From an uncultured Bacillota bacterium (GTDB lineage Bacteria > Bacillota_I > Bacilli_A > Erysipelotrichales > Coprobacillaceae), in assembly GCA_949290865.1 (NCBI GenBank), contig CASETM010000056.1:1-64000 (forward strand): a DNA stretch of 64,000 nt, in the 5' to 3' direction. How positions within the stretch are numbered: the stretch's first letter is position 1; each line of letters begins with the position of its first letter. Shown here piece by piece: positions 34,637 through 42,969 of the stretch. The notes beneath the pieces were generated by a model. It made no database searches, had not been told where the DNA came from, and was given only the letters and a program-made list of their open reading frames with translations. The position numbers and the translations under genes are program-made.

Positions 34637-36007
34637 TTAAAAATCTATTCCATTTTGATTGTCTGCAGTTTCTGCTTTTGCCTGTTCTTCAGTTAATCCC
34701 TGCCACTTCATTTTATATTTCCATGCTGGCAGCAATCCATTGATAACTTCCTGCATGTCCTGCATTTTTTCTTTTTCAGCATCAATGATGATTGAATCAT
34801 CCCATTTGAAACTCATATCATAAACTCCTGGAATTGTAAGAGAATACATATCAGATATATCATCTAGAGTCGAAATAAGCTGTTCCAATGCATTCTGCAA
34901 AGATTTCTGTATATCTGAAACAAGCTGATATGAGCGCTGCTTAGAAGACTTGATTTCTTCTGCGGTTTTATCAACATTGTTAGGATCACTGATCGTCCCA
35001 TATGCAAGATTACATTTATACTCTATTCTTTTCAGAATTTTATCTAATCCATTAAAAAATGACTGATCTCTTATTTCTGGACTGTAGTACTGAAAAATTC
35101 CTTTTTCACCATTCATGCTTTCAGATGCATACATTCTGAAAAGTCTTTCTTTTCCTTTTGGTAACATCTTGTTACCGTAAATATCCTCTTCAATATAGCT
35201 GTCATCTACATCAATTGCCGTTTCCTTGCTTTCATACTCCCAGTCAATCCTTGATACATGTATATCAGCTCTTTCAATTTCATCGATTCCTCTTGCAAAC
35301 ACAGAAACTCCGAGCGGGCTGTTTCTATCTATATTGTTGGCAATCGGGATCTTGAAATATGAAAAAAGCGGCCTTTCTAAACCTTCTATATGAATATTTG
35401 GTTCAATATCCTTCCATTCTTCTACATCCTTTAATGATATTTCTGTTCCAATATCACAGATCATGCCGTCATAAAGTCTCGTATTTTTTGATACAAACGC
35501 TCTATTCTGAATCGAATAGTCATTCGGTTTGAAATCATGTATTTCCAACCTGGTATAGACCCTGTCTTTTTTGAAAACAAACGATGGAAATATGATTCCT
35601 GTAATGTTACGATTCCCATCATATCTGAAAGGATAGATTTCATCCTGAAAAACATAATCGATTATAATCTTATCATTTGACAGATATGGTTTGAAAACCA
35701 TCCCACCATATGCACATGCCATTTCTACAATATTTTTCTCATCATTTCTGAACTGATCAAGTTGACTGTCTATGTAATCTGCTCTCACTGATCCAGTAAC
35801 TTTTATTTCATTTTCAAGTGTTACAAGTCGAGCAACCTCACTTGCTATTGTGGAAGAGATATTCAAAGATTTGACATCCTTATTCAGCCAGTCAGACGTA
35901 TTAAGGTAGGCTTTTGCCCATTTCCTTATTTCATCTTTCATACGTGGAGAAATAAGATTTTTAAGACCTGTCACCTTATTAATGCTTGTAAATCCATCAT
36001 CTTTCAT
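34637..36007 (-). CDS. portal protein (SPP1 gp6-like)
   Basis: 456-aa portal protein. Family features are the N-terminal helix region, the VARLVTLENEIKVTG segment, the MACAYGGMVFKPYL stretch and the long C-terminal helices (about 320-400; KTAEEIKSSKQRSYQLV). Twelve copies would form the DNA channel. It follows terL directly with 3 nt between them. It overlaps no other gene. Confidence 0.9.
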   Translation of the reverse strand: MKDDGFTSINKVTGLKNLISPRMKDEIRKWAKAYLNTSDWLNKDVKSLNISSTIASEVARLVTLENEIKVTGSVRADYIDSQLDQFRNDEKNIVEMACAYGGMVFKPYLSNDKIIIDYVFQDEIYPFRYDGNRNITGIIFPSFVFKKDRVYTRLEIHDFKPNDYSIQNRAFVSKNTRLYDGMICDIGTEISLKDVEEWKDIEPNIHIEGLERPLFSYFKIPIANNIDRNSPLGVSVFARGIDEIERADIHVSRIDWEYESKETAIDVDDSYIEEDIYGNKMLPKGKERLFRMYASESMNGEKGIFQYYSPEIRDQSFFNGLDKILKRIEYKCNLAYGTISDPNNVDKTAEEIKSSKQRSYQLVSDIQKSLQNALEQLISTLDDISDMYSLTIPGVYDMSFKWDDSIIIDAEKEKMQDMQEVINGLLPAWKYKMKWQGLTEEQAKAETADNQNGIDF

Positions 36008-36010
36008 TTT

Positions 36011-37351
36011 CTAATTATCACCCCTTTCAGTTTCAGGAAGAAGCAGTTTAAGAAATTTCCATTTACCCATTACATAATAACGCATCGCATCCATACCATG
36101 ATCCGACTGTTTTACAACTTCTTCTTTTCCTTTTTCAATTTTATCTTTGTCATATTTATAGCTGCCAAATTCATCAATAAGATTACTCTGATCAGTAGAC
36201 ACATTCAGCTTTCCAAACGCAAGCAGCTTCTGTGTCCTTTCTATCCCAAGAGAAACCTTATTATCCGCACCGATAATCCTGATACCTGGTATCTGTCTTT
36301 TTATCTCTTCAGCAAGGCCTCTTGCACTTGGATCAATAAAAACATCAATCTTTTTATTACCAGTCAATGATTTTATTTCCATATAAAACATTTTGAAATC
36401 AGAAGCATATTCGCTTGGTGCTTTCTGTTTACCTGATGTTCTTCCACTGTGATAATATTCATTTATCCCCTGCATGATCATTGTATTCTGGTTTATGCCA
36501 AAAGCCTGAAATGTAGTAGCATTCAGTTGTCCATAATCTATCGCAATTCCAACATGAATCAGTGCTTTACGATCAAATGAATTATTAATATGTTTTTTTT
36601 CATCAAACATATAATAGACTACTTCAGAAAGTCCAACAGACATCCCAAGCCATATCCAGTTGTACATCTGTTCATCCACACTTTTCATAGCCAAAGCTGA
36701 ATCAATCAGTTTTTGTCCAAGCCATTCAACTGGTACATCGCGATAGTCAACATGTATGTGTTTAACATCTTCTCTCTTTTTCATTTTTTCCAGCCACTTC
36801 ATAACAGGAGCTTTTTTATTTCTTGGAGGATTGAAATAATATTCCATACAGAATTCTTCGTCATTACCACGGATGAAAGTTGCCTCAATATTGGATATTT
36901 CATCTTCTCCGTCACCTTTTTCAAAAAATTCTGTTAATTCATCCAATATAACAAGCTTTATAGGTTTTTCTTCATCAATCATACCTTTTGTATCATCAAT
37001 AGAATCATTACCTGTGAAATATATCGTGTTTCCATTTTTAAGATACTTGATTTCCATCGGTGAAACAGTAATCTTAAAATCTTTCTTGTCAAGACCGAGA
37101 CGTTTGATTGCTCTCAACACCTCTTTATACACTGTTTTCTTCAGTTTGTTGTGAAATTTTCTAAGAACGACAACAGAACACGAATCATCACTAATGACTT
37201 TGTAAACAGCTTTTATTGCTCCTCTGGAAGATTTGGTTCCAGCACGACCAGATGTAAAAATTTTGTGCACGTAAGATGTATTGTTAAATGTATCGTGATA
37301 CTTTTTGATTATAAGACTGCTTAGCTTTATTTCTTTATTCGGGGAGGTCAT
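36011..37351 (-). CDS. terminase large subunit
   Basis: 446-aa terminase ATPase/nuclease of the PBSX/Terminase_3 type. A Walker A-like SGRAGTKSS lies at 34-42 and Walker B KLVILDELTE at 132-141. The nuclease domain has AIDYGQ and FIDPSARG acidic motifs in the C-terminal half, and HGMDAMRYY near the end. It overlaps terS by 17 nt. Packages DNA through the portal. Confidence 0.93.
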   Translation of the reverse strand: MTSPNKEIKLSSLIIKKYHDTFNNTSYVHKIFTSGRAGTKSSRGAIKAVYKVISDDSCSVVVLRKFHNKLKKTVYKEVLRAIKRLGLDKKDFKITVSPMEIKYLKNGNTIYFTGNDSIDDTKGMIDEEKPIKLVILDELTEFFEKGDGEDEISNIEATFIRGNDEEFCMEYYFNPPRNKKAPVMKWLEKMKKREDVKHIHVDYRDVPVEWLGQKLIDSALAMKSVDEQMYNWIWLGMSVGLSEVVYYMFDEKKHINNSFDRKALIHVGIAIDYGQLNATTFQAFGINQNTMIMQGINEYYHSGRTSGKQKAPSEYASDFKMFYMEIKSLTGNKKIDVFIDPSARGLAEEIKRQIPGIRIIGADNKVSLGIERTQKLLAFGKLNVSTDQSNLIDEFGSYKYDKDKIEKGKEEVVKQSDHGMDAMRYYVMGKWKFLKLLLPETERGDN

Positions 37352-38081
37352 TAATGATCACAACCTTTTCGCTGTCAGTATCATCGCTATTTTGTTTCAT
37401 TTCACTTCTTATTTTTTCTGTCTGAGCTTTCAGCAGTTCAATCTTGGCTTTTTGTTCATCATTAGCCAAATTCATATGTTTGGATAACCAGTCCATAGCC
37501 TTCATACGATCGTTTATCTTTATGGAAACACCATATTTTCCTTGAGAAACTTCCTGAATGATCGTCCCATCTAAGTATTCACTGTCATTCAACAGAACTG
37601 TATCCCCTTTAAATCTGGCATAATCTGTCATGTCAGCAAAGGCAATATCAATATATTTCTGAACTATATCCTGCGGTTCCAGAATAGCATCGGCATAAAG
37701 TTCTTTTTTTAATCTGTTGATTTCTTCCTGTATTTCCGGTTCCTTATACCATCTGCTGGCCATCACACATGCACTGTCATATCTGGCACCAGGGTTTACT
37801 TTCATGTATGCTTTGACACGATTATGATATTTAAGGAAATAGATACAGAAAAGCTGTCGTTTTTCGTCCAGTTTGCTTTCCTCGACCATTTCTTCAGCAA
37901 CAGCTTTTGCAACTTTTTTGGTTGCAACCTTTTTCTTTTTTGGTTGCAACTTTTTCCCCTTCCAGTAGCGGCTTTTCCATGACTTGACTGCACTAACTGT
38001 CACTCCATATTTCGAAGCAATATCTTTATACTTCATTCCAGAAATATAGTCTTCATAGGCTAATTCATATTTTTCTTTCAA
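37335..38081 (-). CDS. terminase small subunit
   Basis: 248-aa small terminase. The N-terminal helix-turn-helix (about 10-40; YKDIASKYGVTVSAVKSW) would recognise the pac/cos site, a lysine-rich linker (about 45-65) follows, and the Terminase_2 domain contains RQLFCIYFLKYHNRVKAYMK. The start is a TTG at 38,081 preceded by GGTGGTGG; the nearby ATG gives only two codons. It overlaps terL by 17 nt. Confidence 0.85.
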   Translation of the reverse strand: MKEKYELAYEDYISGMKYKDIASKYGVTVSAVKSWKSRYWKGKKLQPKKKKVATKKVAKAVAEEMVEESKLDEKRQLFCIYFLKYHNRVKAYMKVNPGARYDSACVMASRWYKEPEIQEEINRLKKELYADAILEPQDIVQKYIDIAFADMTDYARFKGDTVLLNDSEYLDGTIIQEVSQGKYGVSIKINDRMKAMDWLSKHMNLANDEQKAKIELLKAQTEKIRSEMKQNSDDTDSEKVVIINDLPE

Positions 38082-38140
38082 GTCATATCCACCACCTCGT
38101 TTCTAAAAATGTTATAAATATATATCATCTAATTTTCAGC

Positions 38141-38168
38141 AAAATAAAAACCGACTATTTGTCGGTAT
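38141..38168 (-). terminator. terminator behind the 48-aa gene
   Basis: ACCGAC/GTCGGT hairpin with TTTTTATTTT on the minus strand, containing the stop codon of the 38,155-38,301 gene. Near-identical to the hairpin at 33,553-33,585. Confidence 0.78.
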
Positions 38169-38301
38169 CTTCTTTATATTCCTCAATGCTGCCACCAAAA
38201 TACCAGCCATTGCTCTCTAAAAAATCAATAAACTTTTCTGAAAATTCATCCACTGTAATATTATCTTGTACTTCAACACATCCTATTATTTCTATTTCCA
38301 T
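38155..38301 (-). CDS. small acidic phage protein (48 aa)
   Basis: 48-aa frame (MEIEIIGCVEV...ESNGWYFGGSIEEY) with AAGGAG seven bases before the ATG. The FIDFLESNGWYFGG type of ending is common in small phage proteins of unknown role. The stop codon is in its own terminator. It stands between terS and the 83-aa cassette, so it is another single-gene, terminator-tailed accessory unit. Confidence 0.65.
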   Translation of the reverse strand: MEIEIIGCVEVQDNITVDEFSEKFIDFLESNGWYFGGSIEEYKEDTDK

Positions 38302-38331
38302 AGTTTTCTCCTTAAATTATTTACTATGCAG

Positions 38332-38362
38332 CAAAAGAAAAAACCACATCGCGTGTGGTTTA
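38332..38362 (-). terminator. terminator behind the 83-aa gene
   Basis: AACCACA/TGTGGTT hairpin with TTTTTTCTTTT on the minus strand, directly behind the 38,360-38,611 stop codon. Confidence 0.8.
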
Positions 38363-38611
38363 AAAAAAAGATTTTCCTTTTATTGTTGCTTCGTAGTTAG
38401 AAAGCCATATAACTCCTCTATATGTATTTTCTTTTTTATCATTCTTCTTAATAACAGCAGATTGTTTTCCTATTGGTCTAATAAAGTTTTGATCTTTTAA
38501 ATCGTAAACTATTTTATTAAACTCGTCCCTACTAATATTTAATGACCTAGGATTAGGCTCAGGACCATTTCTCTTAACAATCCAGCAAAGAATTTCATAC
38601 GTTGGTTCCAT
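38360..38611 (-). CDS. winged-helix-like small phage protein
   Basis: 83-aa protein: EILCWIVKRNG, a helix pair with ISRDEFNKIVYDLKDQNFI, and ending KGKSFF. The pattern is that of a small winged helix and is loosely similar to YjcQ-type proteins. GAAAGGAG lies upstream of the ATG. Own terminator. Role unknown. Confidence 0.55.
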   Translation of the reverse strand: MEPTYEILCWIVKRNGPEPNPRSLNISRDEFNKIVYDLKDQNFIRPIGKQSAVIKKNDKKENTYRGVIWLSNYEATIKGKSFF

Positions 38612-38723
38612 AATACTTTTCTCCTTTCAATTTACACTTATATTTTATCAAGGAAAAAATATTTATGTTTTGAATCCATTATTTTAAACACCGTTATTTT
38701 GTATTTAAATAATTTTAATAGAA

Positions 38724-39038
38724 CTATAGCACATCTTTGATTGTTTTGTTCATCAAGTTATTTAACTTAACCCAATTCCTGGCAAAATAATCTATCATTT
38801 CTTCATTGGTTGCCCAATCACTACAAAAACCTAATCCAGTTTCAAAAAGATAAGCATGAATTAATTCATGTCTTAATATCAGTTCCTTATCTAAGTAACT
38901 ATTTTCTTTTATCACAATCTTTCTTTCACCATTTCTAGTTGATGTATATCCATCAGCATCTATCAGTTCTTTATCTTTAATTTCATTGGAAAATTCTATC
39001 TTCCAAACACTTTCTAATATATTGATTAACCATTTCAT
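38724..39038 (-). CDS. small zincin-type metallopeptidase-like protein
   Basis: 104-aa protein with HELIH (57-61), the zinc-binding HExxH core, followed by ETGLG and WATNEEMIDYF, matching a family of small phage zincins distantly like ImmA/SprT cores. The ATG at 39,038 has GGAG eight bases upstream; the first ATG at 39,044 is too close. It is the leftmost gene of the accessory island. The substrate is unknown. Confidence 0.65.
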   Translation of the reverse strand: MKWLINILESVWKIEFSNEIKDKELIDADGYTSTRNGERKIVIKENSYLDKELILRHELIHAYLFETGLGFCSDWATNEEMIDYFARNWVKLNNLMNKTIKDVL

Positions 39039-39133
39039 TATCATTTCTCCAAAACATGATCTATAATTTACTAAAGTGTCAGATCTTCCTATTTATCTAA
39101 TATCTATACTCTAATGAAAGGGAGGTGAATTAC

Positions 39134-39256
39134 ATGGCTAAAAATAAATGTACAGAAAAACCACCACGTCGTGGACCAATGACTGTAAAAGTATCATCTT
39201 ACACAAGAAGAGACGGAACACATGTATCTAGTCACAAAAGACACACACCTAAATAA
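39134..39256 (+). CDS. small basic protein on the opposite strand (40 aa)
   Basis: 40-aa frame (MAKNKCTEKPPRRGP...SSHKRHTPK) with a perfect GGGAGGTGA eight bases before the ATG, the only convincing plus-strand gene between 13.2 and 57 kb. It is rich in Arg, Lys, His and Pro, with no hydrophobic segment. It is divergent from the zincin gene and convergent to the three-gene operon, with a bidirectional hairpin behind it. A role as nucleic-acid binder or regulator is possible, not shown. Confidence 0.6.
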   Translation: MAKNKCTEKPPRRGPMTVKVSSYTRRDGTHVSSHKRHTPK

Positions 39257-39291
39257 TTAGTCATAGATAGATTTGACACTTAATTTTTAAA

Positions 39292-39327
39292 TAAAACAAA
39301 AAGGCCCTACACCAGTAGCACCTTTCT
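39292..39327. terminator. hairpin between the small plus-strand gene and the three-gene operon
   Basis: AGG..CTAC/GTAG..CCT imperfect stem; on the minus strand it is followed by TTTTTGTTTTATTT, and on the plus strand by TTTCTTTCT. It would end the minus-strand operon 39,484-41,342 after about 160 bp of non-coding sequence. Confidence 0.6.
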
Positions 39328-39483
39328 TTCTCGTAAATCTTATATTAACATATTAGCATGTTTTCGAGGTGAAAATAAGACCATCTATAACTTTTTTTTA
39401 ATTTGATCGCTTGAACTATTTTAATTAAAATCTAAAAAAAGTGATGTGAAAATAAAATAAATATGTACTTTTATATAATAATT

Positions 39484-40020
39484 CTATTTTTTTTCAAATA
39501 CTAAATAAAATAACACTTCCTTTAACTTTGCCGATGTGAGATTGATATGTCGTTTAATAGTTTGTAAACTAAATGTTAATTCTTCATTATTACCTATATG
39601 ATCAGACACTATACTTTTAATTTCATTAAGTTCATTTTTTATGTAATCAATATTTTCGGTTATATTATACTCATCTTTTATTTTCTCAATTAAGTATAAA
39701 ATATTCTCAATACTTCGCATATGATCCATAAAATCTTTTGAATTTTGTGAAGTAATCATATTAATATTTATTTCATTTATTTTTTTATCAAGTTCAGAAA
39801 TATACTCATTTAGAACTCTCTTTTTTTCTCTAACATCTAATTTAATTTGTGTAAAATAATAAGTAAAAAAATAAGCAATCGCCAATGTAATAATTTGAAC
39901 CAAATTAGCTTCATAAAAAGAGTCATCATAAAACCCAAAAGTATTATTTAATATCAAAAATAATAAAAGAGCAACAAGAACTATATTGAAAATATTATTA
40001 ACAATTTTATGATTCTTCAT
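39484..40020 (-). CDS. two-TM coiled-coil membrane protein of the GHKL/STAS operon
   Basis: 178-aa protein with two hydrophobic segments (about 10-29 and 40-57), then a long helical, coiled-coil domain (about 62-120) and a C-terminal helical part (LQTIKRHINLTSAKLKEVL). No enzyme motif is visible. The start overlaps the STAS-like gene by 14 nt, so the two are co-translated. It is the likely membrane effector or sensor of the three-gene operon. High A+T and no similarity to structural genes suggest separate acquisition. Confidence 0.7.
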   Translation of the reverse strand: MKNHKIVNNIFNIVLVALLLFLILNNTFGFYDDSFYEANLVQIITLAIAYFFTYYFTQIKLDVREKKRVLNEYISELDKKINEININMITSQNSKDFMDHMRSIENILYLIEKIKDEYNITENIDYIKNELNEIKSIVSDHIGNNEELTFSLQTIKRHINLTSAKLKEVLFYLVFEKK

Positions 40021-40360
40021 ATTTTTTCGCTCTATTCTTATTGTAATTATAAGGATTTCTTATATTTTCTGTAATTACATCAATTAATCCAGGCTGATCC
40101 TTAGAAATAAATTGAATTACATTTAATACTTTTTGACTTCCAAACTCTCTAGACAAGCCTCCGAAACTCTCATCAATAAAAGAACTAGGATATCCATATG
40201 TTCCATCAAGATTTATAACCAATTTTTCATTATTTTCTACAGCTTTTAAATAATATGGCTTTAATAATTCTTTGTAAAAAATATCACCAGGGTATTCTTC
40301 TCTTTTTCCACTACGTGCCCCAAGCATATCACTGTATTGAGTACTGATATTTAATTCCAT
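40007..40360 (-). CDS. STAS-like protein (DUF4325 type)
   Basis: 117-aa protein matching the DUF4325/STAS-like pattern: GREEYPGD-type start, a strand KLVINLDGTYGY (47-57), PSSFIDESFGGLSREFG with serines in the place of the phosphorylated STAS residue, and a short C-terminal region. In partner-switching systems STAS proteins are controlled by a GHKL kinase, and here one is encoded 13 nt upstream. It overlaps the next gene by 14 nt. Confidence 0.75.
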   Translation of the reverse strand: MELNISTQYSDMLGARSGKREEYPGDIFYKELLKPYYLKAVENNEKLVINLDGTYGYPSSFIDESFGGLSREFGSQKVLNVIQFISKDQPGLIDVITENIRNPYNYNKNRAKKYEES

Positions 40361-40373
40361 ACAATCCCTCCTT

Positions 40374-41342
40374 TTATTTTCTTACTTCCCAATAAAACAT
40401 AGTCCCTTCAAAGTTATCAGACAAGTCGAGAAATTTCCAGCTATTTTTCAAAAAACTTTTATATATACATAGTCCCTTCCCAGATATAATTTTTAAATTA
40501 ATTATATATCTATGTTTGACCAAATAACTAAAAATTTCTGGCAATCCTCTTCCTCTATAAGCTTTTTGTGTAGAAGTTCTTAGAATATCCCCTAACATGC
40601 AACTATGAATAAATTTACTTTCCTTTTCCAATGCTTTATCAACCATTTCAACTAAATTAGTTTCAAATGATCGATTAATATAAATAGTATTCGGTATTCC
40701 TTTTCCATTATCTAAAAAAGTATATTTTAATTTTGTAGGAGTATTTTCCACAAATATAAACCATATTTTGTTGTCTTCATTTATATCATATGCATGACTT
40801 TCTGTATTATCCATCATTTCTACAAACATATTATTAATAAAATAACATTGTGCTTTTGATTTATTTAATTTATCAATGCTAAACTCATTAATATCACGCA
40901 AAATATTTAAATTTCTTCCTGTACCAGCAACTATTCTAAAATAATCATCACAATCTTCTATATAATTTTCTTTATCGCCAGAAATAAACTGTTTCAAACC
41001 ACATTTATAAACTAGTTTTCTAGAACTCCCTTTCTTAGGTGCAATAAACCCAAATTTTACCGTTTTATTTGAATCTATGTATAATTTTCTTGTAAATGAA
41101 ATCATATACATAATACAGTCAATACTTATAAATCCAACTTCTCTCAAATCAAGTAATATTGTTCCTTCAAAATTTATACATTGTGATATCTCAGAAATTT
41201 TATTAAAATACTTTATTGTTTCAATTGGATTTTCAAAAAAATCTAGATTTTCTTTCGTAGGTATTTTTAGTTCATCTTTAAAATATATATTTTTATCAAA
41301 GATATATTTCTTTCCATTTTCAGCAAAAATATTAAAATCCAT
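40374..41342 (-). CDS. GHKL-type ATP-binding protein with STAS-like N-terminal part
   Basis: 322 aa. Residues about 38-120 have a STAS-like pattern (ILLDLREVGFISIDCIMYM). Residues about 165-322 are a GHKL ATPase: N box ending in E175 and N179 (FVEMMDNTESHA), G1 box DNGKGI (211-216), G2 box GRGLPEI (264-270), and FEGTMFYWEV at the end. No phospho-accepting histidine domain is seen, so it resembles anti-sigma-type serine kinases more than sensor kinases. The ATG at 41,342 follows AAGGTGA; a GTG at 41,354 is possible. It has its own promoter. Confidence 0.78.
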   Translation of the reverse strand: MDFNIFAENGKKYIFDKNIYFKDELKIPTKENLDFFENPIETIKYFNKISEISQCINFEGTILLDLREVGFISIDCIMYMISFTRKLYIDSNKTVKFGFIAPKKGSSRKLVYKCGLKQFISGDKENYIEDCDDYFRIVAGTGRNLNILRDINEFSIDKLNKSKAQCYFINNMFVEMMDNTESHAYDINEDNKIWFIFVENTPTKLKYTFLDNGKGIPNTIYINRSFETNLVEMVDKALEKESKFIHSCMLGDILRTSTQKAYRGRGLPEIFSYLVKHRYIINLKIISGKGLCIYKSFLKNSWKFLDLSDNFEGTMFYWEVRK

Positions 41343-41366
41343 AAATATTATCACCTTACTAAGATA

Positions 41367-41395
41367 ATTTTAATCTAACATTTTAAATAAATCAA
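41367..41395 (-). promoter_or_regulatory. candidate promoter of the GHKL/STAS operon
   Basis: On the minus strand TTGATT (41,390-41,395), a 17-bp spacer and TAAAAT (41,367-41,372) stand upstream of the GHKL gene. It could let the operon be expressed in the lysogen, independent of late phage transcription. Confidence 0.5.
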
Positions 41396-41412
41396 TTATA
41401 TAAGTATAAACT

Positions 41413-41916
41413 TTATATTTCCTTCTTCAAAATATTCTTCGCCTTCCTGTACACATGTGTTTCGTTCTTGATTCCATGCTTTTCCATTACAGCCTTAAAT
41501 TTCATCTTATGATCAACATACAGATCATTGATAAATTCTCGATCTTCATCATTCAGCTTGGAAAGATAATACTCAACAGTAGCAATTCTTCTGTTCCATT
41601 CATCAACTTCTTCCAGGAACTGCGAACGATTGGTCAAGATATATTCTATCATCTCCAGTTTGATATTTTCTTTCTTCTGGATCAGATCATTGAACCGCTG
41701 ATCACTCTCCTGAACGTAACCACTTAGGCCATTACCTTTGCCTGGACTCTTTATCAGTATCAATTTTTGTTCAATCTCAAAAAGTTTTAAATAAAGCTCT
41801 CTCAGCGGTTTTACATATGACTGGATTAATTTATCACGTTCTACATAAAAGCGACTGTACATCTTAATCTCGTTGCGTAAAATTGCTACTGTGTGTATCG
41901 TGTAATGTCCTCTCAT
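41413..41916 (-). CDS. ArpU-type late transcription regulator
   Basis: 167-aa helical protein whose C-terminal part (YLSKLNDEDREFINDLYVDHKMKF then AVMEKHGIKNETHVYRKAKNI) resembles sigma-70 region 4, as in the ArpU/late-activator group. It should switch on the late promoter for the packaging, head, tail and lysis genes downstream. Stop and start codons of the neighbours are adjacent (41,916/41,917). Named from motif and position. Confidence 0.72.
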   Translation of the reverse strand: MRGHYTIHTVAILRNEIKMYSRFYVERDKLIQSYVKPLRELYLKLFEIEQKLILIKSPGKGNGLSGYVQESDQRFNDLIQKKENIKLEMIEYILTNRSQFLEEVDEWNRRIATVEYYLSKLNDEDREFINDLYVDHKMKFKAVMEKHGIKNETHVYRKAKNILKKEI

Positions 41917-42141
41917 TCATCTTTCCTCCTCGAAAATACTGTCAATGATTCTTTTAACCTTGCCACTGCTGAGCCTTTTCCGCGTTACGATCATACAGGC
42001 AAGGATCAGGCACCACTCATCATAGTGATCATAGATATCAATAAAATCATCATGTGAAAGTCCAGAAGATTTCTGATGCTGTATCTTCATGGACTTTCTG
42101 CCGTTGGTTGCCTTGAAATAATTGATTGCCTTGTCTATCAT
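41917..42141 (-). CDS. small phage protein, unknown (74 aa)
   Basis: 74-aa basic protein with HYDEWCLILACMIV in the centre and a lysine-rich C-terminus (RKRLSSGKVKRII). No family recognised. It overlaps the MazG-like gene by 4 nt (ATGA) and abuts the ArpU gene, so it is part of the early-to-late transcript. Confidence 0.55.
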   Translation of the reverse strand: MIDKAINYFKATNGRKSMKIQHQKSSGLSHDDFIDIYDHYDEWCLILACMIVTRKRLSSGKVKRIIDSIFEEER

Positions 42142-42545
42142 TTCATGCTGATCAGGACATTGGCCAACCCATCAATTGCTCTTATGATTGCTTCAGGTTT
42201 AGCCTTATGACCTTCGATTGACAAGTTATCATCATAGATGTTGATATGAATATATCGCTGATCTTCATTTTCAGTTTTTTCACTGTTCAGTCTTTCGGCC
42301 AGCCTTTCTGTTTTCTGATACTTAACACCTTCAAGTTCACTGCATTTGACATCACAGATCATCTTCAGCTGCTGCAGCATGATCTCAACATCTGCAATTT
42401 CTTCTACGATCTGCTGATGATTATCCTGGCCACGTTTGAACTTGCAGATTTCTTTCGTCAGTTCTGACATTTCCTCAATGGCCACATCAAGCTGTTTATC
42501 CTTTCCGTATGTATCGATTGCTTTTCTGTATGTTTCTTTATTCAT
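42138..42545 (-). CDS. MazG-like NTP pyrophosphohydrolase
   Basis: 135-aa all-alpha NTP-PPase. The metal motif is seen as EEMSELTKEICKF and, after about 22 residues, EEIADVEIM (ExxE...ExxD). MazG-like enzymes of phages hydrolyse (d)NTPs or lower ppGpp. A C-terminal extension of about 60 residues beyond the core is of unknown role. It overlaps both neighbours by a few bases. Confidence 0.8.
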   Translation of the reverse strand: MNKETYRKAIDTYGKDKQLDVAIEEMSELTKEICKFKRGQDNHQQIVEEIADVEIMLQQLKMICDVKCSELEGVKYQKTERLAERLNSEKTENEDQRYIHINIYDDNLSIEGHKAKPEAIIRAIDGLANVLISMK

Positions 42546-42969
42546 TTGCTTTCACCTCCTCTAATAATTCCTTTATGTTCCAAGGTTCTTCATCTTCCTG
42601 TTTGACGAAAGAAAATAGGTGGTTAAAAATATTAAGGTCACACAAACTTCCTTTATAATCCCAATAACATGCGTCTCTCTTTTTTGGTTTACCTTCAGTT
42701 AAAAATAATTTATTATTACAATTCCTTAACATGTATTCCCACTTTTTCGGCAAGCTTCTCAAAATCGCTTTTTCATCATCAGTAAGCTGTGGCTTTTCTT
42801 TGTGTTCTGATAAAAGGATTTTCAGTATTTTATTAATGTTTGCACATAAATCACATTCTTTACAATACTTACCGTCACATGTGTGATTGTATTTGGCAAC
42901 ATACGCCGCTTTACAAATTGCAATAAGATGTAAATTATGTTTTTTTAAAACATGTTCCAACTCTGTCAT
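42538..42969 (-). CDS. Cys-cluster phage protein sharing a C-terminal module with the 55,263 gene
   Basis: 143-aa protein. A CDGKYCKECDLC cluster (about 31-42) could bind zinc. The C-terminal 70 residues (DDEKAILRSL...NHLFSFVKQEDEEPWNIKELLE) closely resemble the 88-aa protein at 55,263-55,529 (FDHLFQFIKWEDEEPWKISDLLE split by a few changes). Function unknown; a phage-specific domain used twice. Confidence 0.6.
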   Translation of the reverse strand: MTELEHVLKKHNLHLIAICKAAYVAKYNHTCDGKYCKECDLCANINKILKILLSEHKEKPQLTDDEKAILRSLPKKWEYMLRNCNNKLFLTEGKPKKRDACYWDYKGSLCDLNIFNHLFSFVKQEDEEPWNIKELLEEVKANE

